Assembly (NCBI GenBank): GCA_946478675.1
Contig: CAMLEF010000002.1
Span: 1 to 44,066 of the forward strand
DNA: 44,066 nucleotides
Direction: 5' to 3'
From: an uncultured Flavobacteriales bacterium
GTDB taxonomy: Bacteria > Bacteroidota > Bacteroidia > Palsa-965
The first letter of the stretch is position 1. Each line of letters opens with the position of its first letter. The position numbers and the translations under genes are program-made. Positions 33,220-40,015 of the stretch are shown here, in pieces. The notes under the pieces are model-generated. The model worked only from the letters and a program-made list of their open reading frames with translations, was not told where the DNA came from and searched no databases.

Positions 33220-34437
33220 ATGTCTTCGCCGAAGGAAATTTCCATTCAACAGTACACTTACGATCTGCCCGACGAAAAGATCGCGCGCCACCCTTTGCAG
33301 GAACGTGATGCGTCGAAACTGCTCGTGTATGCGAATGGAAAAATCCACGAACGCATCTTCCGCGAATTGCCGCAGGAGCTTCCGGCGGAATCGCTGCTCG
33401 TCTTCAACACGACGCGCGTGGTGCGTGCGCGGTTGCTGATGCAGCGGGCGAGCGGCGCAACGGTAGAAATTTTCTGCACAGATGCCGCGGCTGCTTCCGT
33501 CGATTTTATCCGCTTGCTGCAGCAACAGAAAGAAGCGGAAGTGCTCGCCTTCATCGGTAACGGCAAACGCTGGAAAGCGGGCGAGAAGCTGCAGCTTTCC
33601 ATTGGAGAAAACGCCACGCTGTTCGCCGAACGCATCGCTCCTGCGGGAGAACAATTCGTCATCCGCCTTTCCTGGCAACCGGAAGAATGGTCGTTCGCAG
33701 AAGTGCTCGACGCAGCAGGAAAAATTCCGCTTCCTCCGTATCTCGGCCGCGACGAAGAGCTGAGCGATGCGGAACGTTACCAGACGATCTACGCGCAGCA
33801 AAAAGGTTCGGTCGCGGCTCCCACGGCGGGATTGCATTTCACTGAAAACGTTTTGCAGCAGCTTTCCGAAAAAGGTATCCGCACGGCAGAAGTTACGCTG
33901 CACGTCGGCGCGGGCACGTTCAAGCCGGTGAAAGCGGATACGATGGCGGGCCACGACATGCATCGCGAGCAGATCATCGTGTCGCGAACGCTGATCGAAC
34001 AGCTGCTCGATCCTTCGAAGAAAATTGTGGCGGTGGGAACGACGGCGCTGCGCACGCTCGAGAGCATTTACTGGTTCGGGCGACAGTTGGTGCTGCAGCC
34101 GGGGCGTTACGTGGAATCGCTGTTCGTTTCGCAGTGGGAACCGTACGAAGGCCCGGAGGTTCCTGTTCAGGTAGCGTTGCGCACGATCCTCGACTGGATG
34201 CAGGAATACAACCATGCGGAAGTGCGCGGCTATACGCAGCTGCTCATCGCGCCGGGTTATCGCTTCCGTGTCGTGCAGGGACTCGTCACGAATTTTCATC
34301 AGCCGCAGAGTACATTGTTGTTGCTCGTAGCGGCATTTGTCGGCGAAGACTTCCGGAAGATTTATGATTATGCGCTCTCGCATGATTTCCGGTTCCTCAG
34401 TTACGGCGACAGCAGCCTGTTGTGGCGAAAGAGCTGA
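33220..34437 (+). CDS. queA: S-adenosylmethionine:tRNA ribosyltransferase-isomerase
   Basis: The 405-residue protein is full-length QueA: YTYDLPDEKIARHPLQERDASKLL is split across its N-terminus, with LVFNTTRVVRARLL, GSVAAPTAGLHFTENVL, VTLHVGAGTFKPVKAD, VAVGTTALRTLES and VTNFHQPQSTLLLLVAAFVG following. It transfers the ribosyl part of SAM to 7-aminomethyl-7-deazaguanine in tRNA to give epoxyqueuosine at the wobble position. The ATG at 33220 lies 4 nt after a TACCTTTG -7 element. No other queuosine gene is in the window. Confidence 0.96.
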   Translation: MSSPKEISIQQYTYDLPDEKIARHPLQERDASKLLVYANGKIHERIFRELPQELPAESLLVFNTTRVVRARLLMQRASGATVEIFCTDAAAASVDFIRLLQQQKEAEVLAFIGNGKRWKAGEKLQLSIGENATLFAERIAPAGEQFVIRLSWQPEEWSFAEVLDAAGKIPLPPYLGRDEELSDAERYQTIYAQQKGSVAAPTAGLHFTENVLQQLSEKGIRTAEVTLHVGAGTFKPVKADTMAGHDMHREQIIVSRTLIEQLLDPSKKIVAVGTTALRTLESIYWFGRQLVLQPGRYVESLFVSQWEPYEGPEVPVQVALRTILDWMQEYNHAEVRGYTQLLIAPGYRFRVVQGLVTNFHQPQSTLLLLVAAFVGEDFRKIYDYALSHDFRFLSYGDSSLLWRKS

Positions 34438-34456
34438 ACAGGCAATATTATTTTCG

Positions 34457-34485
34457 TGAACCTTTTTCTTTTTGCCGTGTACCGG
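34457..34485 (+). promoter_or_regulatory. Shared upstream element, copy B (TGAAC-N14-CGTGTACCGG)
   Basis: TGAAC (34457-34461), a T-rich 14-nt spacer and CGTGTACCGG (34476-34485) repeat copies A and C at identical spacing. The gene start (GTG 34595) is 109 nt downstream. The decamer CGTGGCAACC occurs both at 34498 and at the real start 34594, so the leader may contain a remnant of an older start. Confidence 0.65.
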
Positions 34486-34594
34486 TTCTCAACAGTACGT
34501 GGCAACCGGTAAATCAAATTCCTGCAGCATGCACATTCGTTAAAAACGCACGCCGCCTTTCCGGATTCTCGCGTCTTTAAAGTAAATTACACTC

Positions 34595-35383
34595 GTGGCA
34601 ACCCCGAAATTTCTCCGCATTTCCGTTGACGATCCCTGTCAAGTTCCGTGGGACGGCATGACGCCGGTGGACAAAGAGCGCAAACATTGTTCTTCCTGCG
34701 ATCGCGTGATCACGGATTTTTCGAAGATGAGCGACGACGAGCTGATGTTGTTTTTTACGCACAGCAACGGAAAAATTTGCGGACGGTTTGCGCGTCACCA
34801 ATTGGACCGGCCGATGCCTTTGCTGCCTCAGAAAACGCAGCCGGCGAAATGGTGGCGAACGTTGCTGTTGTTGCCGCTGACGTTGTTCGGAAAATCGGCG
34901 CGTGCGCAAAATGATTCTGTGGCGCAGGTGGTGAAACAGGATTCGCTTATTGTGAATGCGGATAGTCTTTCAGCGGAGAGATTAACGCAAGATTCGGCTG
35001 TTGTTTCAACCACGAAAGACACCACCATTTCAGTAAATAGTGACAGTGGAGAAACCAATATTCCAGAGCACCGGACAAAACCTGCGCATCACGATGTTGT
35101 TTTTCTCACAGTCACGGGAACTACTATAAGTACCGTTGGTTATTGTACGCCACAAACGGGAGATTACGAACTATTTCCCGCGCCGAAATATCCCATTTTC
35201 CCCCAGGCAATCAAACCCTTGCCGGATGAACAGCAGGTATATTCCGCCGATTCCGCTTTCCAGAACGTCACCACCGAAAATCCGCAAAAGCCCGTCGATC
35301 CGCAGCCTCCCGCGCAGCAGCCGGCGTCCACCGATCTTTCTGCTGTTCTTCCGGAAAAACGCCGCCGCTTCTGGCGTTCGTGA
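34595..35383 (+). CDS. Four-cysteine family protein, paralogue 1
   Basis: The 262-residue protein starts at GTG 34595 (MATPKFLRISVDDPC), aligning with the ATG of paralogue 2. Residues 1-75 form a cysteine domain with Cys15, 32, 35 and 62 (C-x16-C-x2-C-x26-C; DPCQVPWDGMTPVD, KHCSSCDRVITDFSKM, GKICGRFARHQLDR). Residues 86-104 (WWRTLLLLPLTLFGKSARA, followed by Q105) look like a signal peptide placed internally. The rest is low-complexity, rich in Ser, Asp, Thr, Pro and Gln, and the end is basic-aromatic (KRRRFWRS). The function is unknown; similar N-terminal domains recur in Bacteroidota. Expected topology is cysteine domain inside, tail outside. Upstream lies copy B of the shared element. Confidence 0.88.
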   Translation: MATPKFLRISVDDPCQVPWDGMTPVDKERKHCSSCDRVITDFSKMSDDELMLFFTHSNGKICGRFARHQLDRPMPLLPQKTQPAKWWRTLLLLPLTLFGKSARAQNDSVAQVVKQDSLIVNADSLSAERLTQDSAVVSTTKDTTISVNSDSGETNIPEHRTKPAHHDVVFLTVTGTTISTVGYCTPQTGDYELFPAPKYPIFPQAIKPLPDEQQVYSADSAFQNVTTENPQKPVDPQPPAQQPASTDLSAVLPEKRRRFWRS

Positions 35384-35409
35384 ACTTTTTTCTTCCTGCC
35401 GTGTACCGC
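35381..35409 (+). promoter_or_regulatory. Shared upstream element, copy C (TGAAC-N14-CGTGTACCGC)
   Basis: TGAAC (35381-35385) overlaps the stop of paralogue 1; a 14-nt T-rich spacer and CGTGTACCGC (35400-35409) follow, 13 nt before the ATG of paralogue 2. Blocks and spacing match copies A and B. Confidence 0.65.
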
Positions 35410-35422
35410 TTTTCAACAACAC

Positions 35423-36262
35423 ATGGCAAAGCCGCGTCATTTCCAGATCAGCATCCCGGAACCATGCAGCGTTCCGTGGGAAAGCATGTCGCACATCGAT
35501 GAGATGAAACGGCATTGCATTTCCTGCGATCGCGTGATCACGGATTTTTCGAAGATGACGGACGAAGAGCTGATCCTGATGTTCCGCTACAGCAACGGAA
35601 AGCTCTGCGGTCGTTTTGCCAAATCACAGCTCGATCGGCCATTGCGCATGTTGCCGGAGAAAACCACACCGGCAGGATGGTGGCGAACGTTGCTGCTGTT
35701 GCCGCTTACACTTTTCGCGAAGCCTTCGACAGCGCAGAACCTGCACGAGATGATGCACACGGCGCTGCAGGAAGCGAACGATACGGAGCTGGTAGAGCAA
35801 ATGCCCGTCGATTCGAATGCGGTTGCTGTTCAATCCGACAGTGCGCAGGAGCAACAGCCAATGGTGGCTGTTACTTTTCCCGATAGTCTCATCACGTTTA
35901 AAGATTGGCCGCAGATCGAATATGTGGTAGGGATCCCGCCGATGGTCGATTGGAGCCGGCAAATCTACGTAGAGCCAATGCCGGTTTGGTATATTATTCC
36001 TCATTACGATCCGGCTCCTGAATCGTTCACGCCTGTTGAGCAGCCTTCGCGTTCTGTATTGCTGGCTTCATTGTTTTATTCCATCACCGACAGCACTGTC
36101 TTCACGCGCCGCAAACGAAAAGCAAATGCGGTGCAGCTCGAAAATGCAGTTGCGTCTGACGATAAAAAAGAACAACCGGAGCAACAACAGCGACCGGTTT
36201 CGCCGGCCTTGTCTGCCGATGAAGTGACGCTCCCGTGGTGGCGACGAAAGTTCCGCGTGTAA
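35423..36262 (+). CDS. Four-cysteine family protein, paralogue 2
   Basis: The 279-residue protein begins MAKPRHFQISIPEPC and shares the four-cysteine domain with paralogue 1 at identical positions (Cys15, 32, 35, 62; RHCISCDRVITDFSKM, GKLCGRFAKSQLDRP). The internal hydrophobic segment WWRTLLLLPLTLFAKPSTA precedes Q105. The remaining region is acidic and Pro/Val-rich without a named domain, and the protein ends LPWWRRKFRV, again basic and aromatic. The nearly identical WWRTLLLLPLTLF stretch in paralogues 1 and 2 shows a recent duplication. The gene lies 39 nt after paralogue 1 and has its own copy of the shared upstream element. Confidence 0.88.
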   Translation: MAKPRHFQISIPEPCSVPWESMSHIDEMKRHCISCDRVITDFSKMTDEELILMFRYSNGKLCGRFAKSQLDRPLRMLPEKTTPAGWWRTLLLLPLTLFAKPSTAQNLHEMMHTALQEANDTELVEQMPVDSNAVAVQSDSAQEQQPMVAVTFPDSLITFKDWPQIEYVVGIPPMVDWSRQIYVEPMPVWYIIPHYDPAPESFTPVEQPSRSVLLASLFYSITDSTVFTRRKRKANAVQLENAVASDDKKEQPEQQQRPVSPALSADEVTLPWWRRKFRV

Positions 36263-36325
36263 TTTTTATGGAAAGCCGGCCGTTAGTGCGTCTGAATAGA
36301 AACGCCGGAATTTCCGGTTCTACGC

Positions 36326-37099
36326 ATGCAACCGGCTTCGCTTCACATTTCTCTTCCCGAGCCTTGTCACGTCCCCTGGGATTCGATGACGAAGCTCGAT
36401 GATTCGCGTCGCCACTGTGCTTCCTGCGAGCGGATCGTTTGGGACTTTACGAAAATGACCGATGCGGAGCTGGTTGCTTTTCTTTCGGCCAATAAAAACC
36501 TCTGCGGAAAATTCACGGCAGCGCAATTGAATCGCGAGCTGCTGCCGCAACCGCCGAAGCAAAACAAAAGAATTTCCTGGCTGCTGCCGTTCTTATTGTT
36601 CGCTGCCCCGGTCTTTGCGCAAACGGCAAAACCACACCCCACGCACCAGGCTCCGCAGAAAAAGAAAAAAACACCGGCGCCTTCTCCAAAACTCCTGACG
36701 GTAGAAGGAAGCGTCCACCAGCAATATACCGGCTTTCCGCTGCAGGATGCGAATGTAACGATCCGCACTTCTTCGGATACCGTAAAGCTGACGACGGACG
36801 CAACCGGGAATTACTGCGCAACGATCCCGCGTGCTGCGGATGATTCGGTGGTGATCGAAGTGTCGCTGCCGGGATACCTGTTTTACACGAAAGAAATCGT
36901 CATCACGGAAGGATATATATTTTCCGATGTGCAGCTGGAGAAGATCGAAGTGGAGCCGAACATTGTTATACAAGAGATCCACTACGCCGGTGTACCCATT
37001 TACGATCCGCCGAGCGTAATTCCGCCGCGACATTCCTTCTTTTATCGTATTTTCCATTGGAGAAAAGTCCGGAAAACGAAAAAGGATTTTACTGAATAG
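36326..37099 (+). CDS. Four-cysteine family protein with carboxypeptidase-like regulatory domain, paralogue 3
   Basis: The 257-residue protein begins MQPASLHISLPEPC. The cysteines are Cys14, 31, 34 and 60 (RHCASCERIVWDFTKM, KNLCGKFTAAQLNRE). An internal signal-like segment (about 83-98, ISWLLPFLLFAAPVFA, then Q99) follows, then a linker rich in Lys, Pro and Thr. Residues ~128-215 are a CarboxypepD_reg-like beta-sandwich (LTVEGSVHQQYTGFPLQDA, NVTIRTSSDTVKLTTDATG). The C-terminal tail includes FFYRIFHWRKVRKTKK. The product therefore has the same layout as paralogues 1 and 2 but a folded exported domain. The stop is 3 nt before the next start, so 3 and 4 are cotranscribed. Confidence 0.9.
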   Translation: MQPASLHISLPEPCHVPWDSMTKLDDSRRHCASCERIVWDFTKMTDAELVAFLSANKNLCGKFTAAQLNRELLPQPPKQNKRISWLLPFLLFAAPVFAQTAKPHPTHQAPQKKKKTPAPSPKLLTVEGSVHQQYTGFPLQDANVTIRTSSDTVKLTTDATGNYCATIPRAADDSVVIEVSLPGYLFYTKEIVITEGYIFSDVQLEKIEVEPNIVIQEIHYAGVPIYDPPSVIPPRHSFFYRIFHWRKVRKTKKDFTE

Positions 37100-37102
37100 A
37101 TC

Positions 37103-37825
37103 ATGAAACAGCTGCGCATTTCCATTCCCGAGCCTTGCAAAGTGGGTTGGCATACGATGACTCCCGTTGATGACAACATCCGCCATTGCAGCTCCTGCGA
37201 TCGTGTGCTCACCGATTTTTCGAAGCTGAGCGATGCGGAATTAGTGGCGTATTTCAGGAAGGGAGAAAAGCTTTGCGGGAGATTTTCAACGGCGCAGCTG
37301 AACCGTTCGCTCCTTCCGCTCGAACGCCCGGCACAAAACTGGAAGCTCGCGTTGATGCTGCCTTCCCTGCTTTTTGGAATGAAAGCAGTGGCCCAACAAA
37401 CGCAATCGGCCCCCATTGCAGTTCAGCAAACGCAGTCACCTGTTGCAGCACAGAAGTCGATTCCTGCCGCCGGCGATTCGCTGTGGATTGAGGGAACAGT
37501 GACGGATTCCGCTACCGGTGAGCCGATGGTTGCCGTCACGATCAACGTTAAAACAGCCGACAGCACTTATCGACTGTCCTCCGATCCCGATGGCCGTTTT
37601 CGCTTTCAGCTGCCGTCATCTGCAGAAAAAACCGTCCTGGTCGATTTTCTTTATATCGGTTACCAGACTGCGACCATTCGTGCTACTGCCGGCGCCGGAA
37701 AGCTGCACGTGGTAATGGCGCCGGTAACGCCGGTGCTTCTCGAAGGAATAATGGTCGTGGAAACGCATCCCGAAAGCCGGCGACATCACTTCTTCCACCG
37801 CCTTTTCCATTGGCGGAAACGCTGA
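37103..37825 (+). CDS. Four-cysteine family protein with carboxypeptidase-like regulatory domain, paralogue 4
   Basis: The 240-residue protein begins MKQLRISIPEPC, with Cys12, 29, 32 and 58 (RHCSSCDRVLTDFSKL, EKLCGRFSTAQLNRS). The internal hydrophobic stretch WKLALMLPSLLFGMKAVA is followed by Q98. A Gln/Ala/Pro-rich linker leads to a CarboxypepD_reg-like domain (about 130-215, SLWIEGTVTDSATGEPMVAV, STYRLSSDPDGRFRFQLPS). The C-terminus is HHFFHRLFHWRKR, clearly related to the end of paralogue 3. It starts 3 nt after paralogue 3 and is the last of the tandem set; the GH16-like gene follows 41 nt on with its own -7 candidate. Confidence 0.9.
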   Translation: MKQLRISIPEPCKVGWHTMTPVDDNIRHCSSCDRVLTDFSKLSDAELVAYFRKGEKLCGRFSTAQLNRSLLPLERPAQNWKLALMLPSLLFGMKAVAQQTQSAPIAVQQTQSPVAAQKSIPAAGDSLWIEGTVTDSATGEPMVAVTINVKTADSTYRLSSDPDGRFRFQLPSSAEKTVLVDFLYIGYQTATIRATAGAGKLHVVMAPVTPVLLEGIMVVETHPESRRHHFFHRLFHWRKR

Positions 37826-37846
37826 TTGCCGTACCTGCTTTTCCGC

Positions 37847-37854
37847 TAACTTCG
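37847..37854 (+). promoter_or_regulatory. Putative -7 element TAACTTCG
   Basis: The same octamer as at 1253-1260, one mismatch from TAnnTTTG, 12 nt before the ATG of the GH16-like gene. Confidence 0.35.
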
Positions 37855-37866
37855 TGACCGTTTCTT

Positions 37867-39924
37867 ATGCGCAGGAAAAGCACCCTCTGGCTCATCGGCA
37901 TTGCCCTTCTCATCGGACTCTGGTTCGCTTTTAAATATGCGGGCAGCGGGATCGGTGTGTCGGCCTTCCAACCGTTTGCGAACTACAAGGAAAAAAGTCA
38001 TACGATCACGCTCGATCTTTCCGATGCGGTGTATCGCGGCATCGAGATCCCGACGGTGAAACAATTGCCGGGCGGAAAATTTACGTTCACCTTTAACGTA
38101 AAGAACAAAAGTTTCCGCAAGCGCAAGCTCTTCTACAAAATCTATTACCAGAACGAGAGCTATAAGTTTCCCGAATACGAAGAGGCGAACAACTTCAAAT
38201 ACGAGAACCGTTATTGCACGCGCAATTTCTACGGCAGCTGGGGCGAAACGGAATACGGCTTCAAACCGACGCAGGAGCTCGGCTGGGGAGATGAAGCCAC
38301 GATCACGGATTCTTTCCGCATCGTCGGCAACCCGCGTAATGAAGAATTGTATTTCGGCCGCGACGACCAGGCCGGGCTGTCTTCCGTGAAGATCGCCAAC
38401 ATGATCAACTACATTCACAGCCGCTCCGACTGGATGGCGCAGGTGGCGGTGAAAGCGAAAGATAACGGCATCTCCATTGAACAGCAAGTGTATCGCGATG
38501 CCGTCTGGCAGGTCGACGATACGCGCAAAACGGCTGAAACGAACAACCGCTGGAAACGCAACCCGCGCACCGGCAATTATAAATTCATGCTCGTCGTTAC
38601 GACCGAAGCGGGCATGAATAATCTTCCTTCATCGGTACGCGACATCACGCAGCGCGAAACCGACGGTCACGAGATCAACCCGTTCTATTATTTCCTCTAT
38701 GGAACGGGCAGCGTGGATCCGGCAATAAAAGTTACCGTCGCGGAAGAGCAGCTGCATGTGAAAGCCGTTTTCTCCCCGGGAGCCGGCGTCTATGCCAACC
38801 CGTTCGAGTTTACGCAAGCCGGCATCGACACTTCTGCCTATTGCCCGACCTGTGGAACCGACAGCCTGTTGTATCGCCACGCGCAGTTCTCGCAATATTT
38901 CTCCTACGAAGACCGCAACCACCTGCTGCCGACCGTTCCGATGACGTACGACGTTACCGGTGATAATTACACGCTCGACCAGTACGAAGAGAACCGCGAC
39001 AAATATTCGCCGCAAAGCCTGTTCGGTCACCCCGATCAGCTCGTGCAGGATTGGATCCGCAATTCGCGTCGTCCCTGCGAAACGGTGAAAGCCGATCCTG
39101 CGACGAACACGATCCTGATGTTCAATCCCGGCAACACTGATGCGCCGTATCGCAAGGAGAATGTCGGCGTGCGTTCGCGCATCGGCATGACGTACGGCAA
39201 GTATCGCATCTGCGTCGATTTCCCCGAGCTGCTGAGCAAAGATCACGTCTGGAACGGCCTGTCGAATTCGATCTGGCTGCTGTACCAGGACGAGCAGCCG
39301 TGGAATGTGCGCCGTGATTGCTACAAAGGATTCATTCCGAAAGAAGACACGCGCGGTGCGAAGGCGCAGCGTGTGCCGGCGCTCAACTATTCCGAGATCG
39401 ACATGGAAATGGTGAAGTCGTCGCGGAACTGGCCGAACTCTTCGTACGGCGAAGGGGAAAAGCCCGATGACGATTTCTCCGCGCATTCGGATAACGTGGT
39501 CGTCGCATGCACGAACTGGGACCTCGGCTGCATGGAACCGAAGAAATATGTCACCGGCGTCGTGCCGCTCGTTTTCGAAAACCGCACGTTCGAACTGCAT
39601 CGCTGGGATACGTGGTACAAAGCGCTTACGATCAAAACGCCGGAGAACGACGATGAGCTTTTCGGCAAATCGCGTTACTGGTACGAGATCGAGTGGACGC
39701 CGGAATCGATCACCTGGCGCGTCGGCCCCGACAAGGACCACATGCGCGCGGTTGGTTACATGAACAACGATTACACCGTCATTCCCGACAACCAGATGAG
39801 CCTCATCATCAGCCAGAAGTTCCCTGACTCCGACTGGTGGGTTCCTGCTCCGTACGATCAGCGCTACATTCCGTATCCGAAAAATCCGCTGACGGGAAAG
39901 ATTTACGCGGTTGAAGTGGAATAG
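37867..39924 (+). CDS. Membrane-anchored protein with GH16-like (concanavalin A-fold) domain
   Basis: The 685-residue product has a single N-terminal anchor (residues ~6-24, STLWLIGIALLIGLWFAF). An N-terminal ~300-residue region of unknown fold follows (FTFTFNVKNKSFRKRKLFYK). From about residue 430 there is a glycoside-hydrolase-16-like jelly roll: RSRIGMTYGKYRICVDFPE, GLSNSIWLLYQDEQPWN, then SEIDMEMV (Glu510, Asp512, Glu514), matching the ExDxE catalytic motif. YEIEWTPESITWRVG follows, as in GH16 enzymes. If active it would cleave or transglycosylate a beta-glucan or galactan; the catalytic motif argues for activity but substrate is unknown. It ends at a heptad array that separates it from hemW. 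Confidence 0.75.
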   Translation: MRRKSTLWLIGIALLIGLWFAFKYAGSGIGVSAFQPFANYKEKSHTITLDLSDAVYRGIEIPTVKQLPGGKFTFTFNVKNKSFRKRKLFYKIYYQNESYKFPEYEEANNFKYENRYCTRNFYGSWGETEYGFKPTQELGWGDEATITDSFRIVGNPRNEELYFGRDDQAGLSSVKIANMINYIHSRSDWMAQVAVKAKDNGISIEQQVYRDAVWQVDDTRKTAETNNRWKRNPRTGNYKFMLVVTTEAGMNNLPSSVRDITQRETDGHEINPFYYFLYGTGSVDPAIKVTVAEEQLHVKAVFSPGAGVYANPFEFTQAGIDTSAYCPTCGTDSLLYRHAQFSQYFSYEDRNHLLPTVPMTYDVTGDNYTLDQYEENRDKYSPQSLFGHPDQLVQDWIRNSRRPCETVKADPATNTILMFNPGNTDAPYRKENVGVRSRIGMTYGKYRICVDFPELLSKDHVWNGLSNSIWLLYQDEQPWNVRRDCYKGFIPKEDTRGAKAQRVPALNYSEIDMEMVKSSRNWPNSSYGEGEKPDDDFSAHSDNVVVACTNWDLGCMEPKKYVTGVVPLVFENRTFELHRWDTWYKALTIKTPENDDELFGKSRYWYEIEWTPESITWRVGPDKDHMRAVGYMNNDYTVIPDNQMSLIISQKFPDSDWWVPAPYDQRYIPYPKNPLTGKIYAVEVE

Positions 39925-39925
39925 A

Positions 39926-40015
39926 GTTGGGAGTTTGGAGCTGGGAGTTCGGAGTATAAATGCTTCAAACCTCTGGACTGCCGACTCCGAACTCCTGACT
40001 CCGAACTCCTGACTC
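39926..40015. repeat. Mirror-arm heptad array between the GH16-like gene and hemW
   Basis: The left arm 39926-39955 is four 7-nt units GTTGGGA, GTTTGGA, GCTGGGA, GTTCGGA plus GT. The right arm 39977-40015 is units of the opposite strand type: ACTGCCG, ACTCCGA, ACTCCTG, ACTCCGA, ACTCCTG, ACTC. ACTCCGAACTCCTGACTC occurs twice with 14-nt period (39984 and 39998). The arms can pair in several registers. The array begins 1 nt after the upstream stop and ends exactly at the hemW ATG. Confidence 0.8.

Noticed and set aside
34595..37825. HCxSC motifs read as haem attachment sites, suggested by nearby haem genes
   Set aside because: c-type haem sites need CxxCH; here the His precedes the first Cys and no His follows, and the domain is predicted cytoplasmic.
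34595..37825. Four-cysteine domain as a zinc anti-sigma (ZAS) domain, given the ECF-like element upstream
   Set aside because: ZAS domains have HxxxCxxC; spacing here is different and no sigma factor gene adjoins. The layout is similar, but the assignment is not supported.
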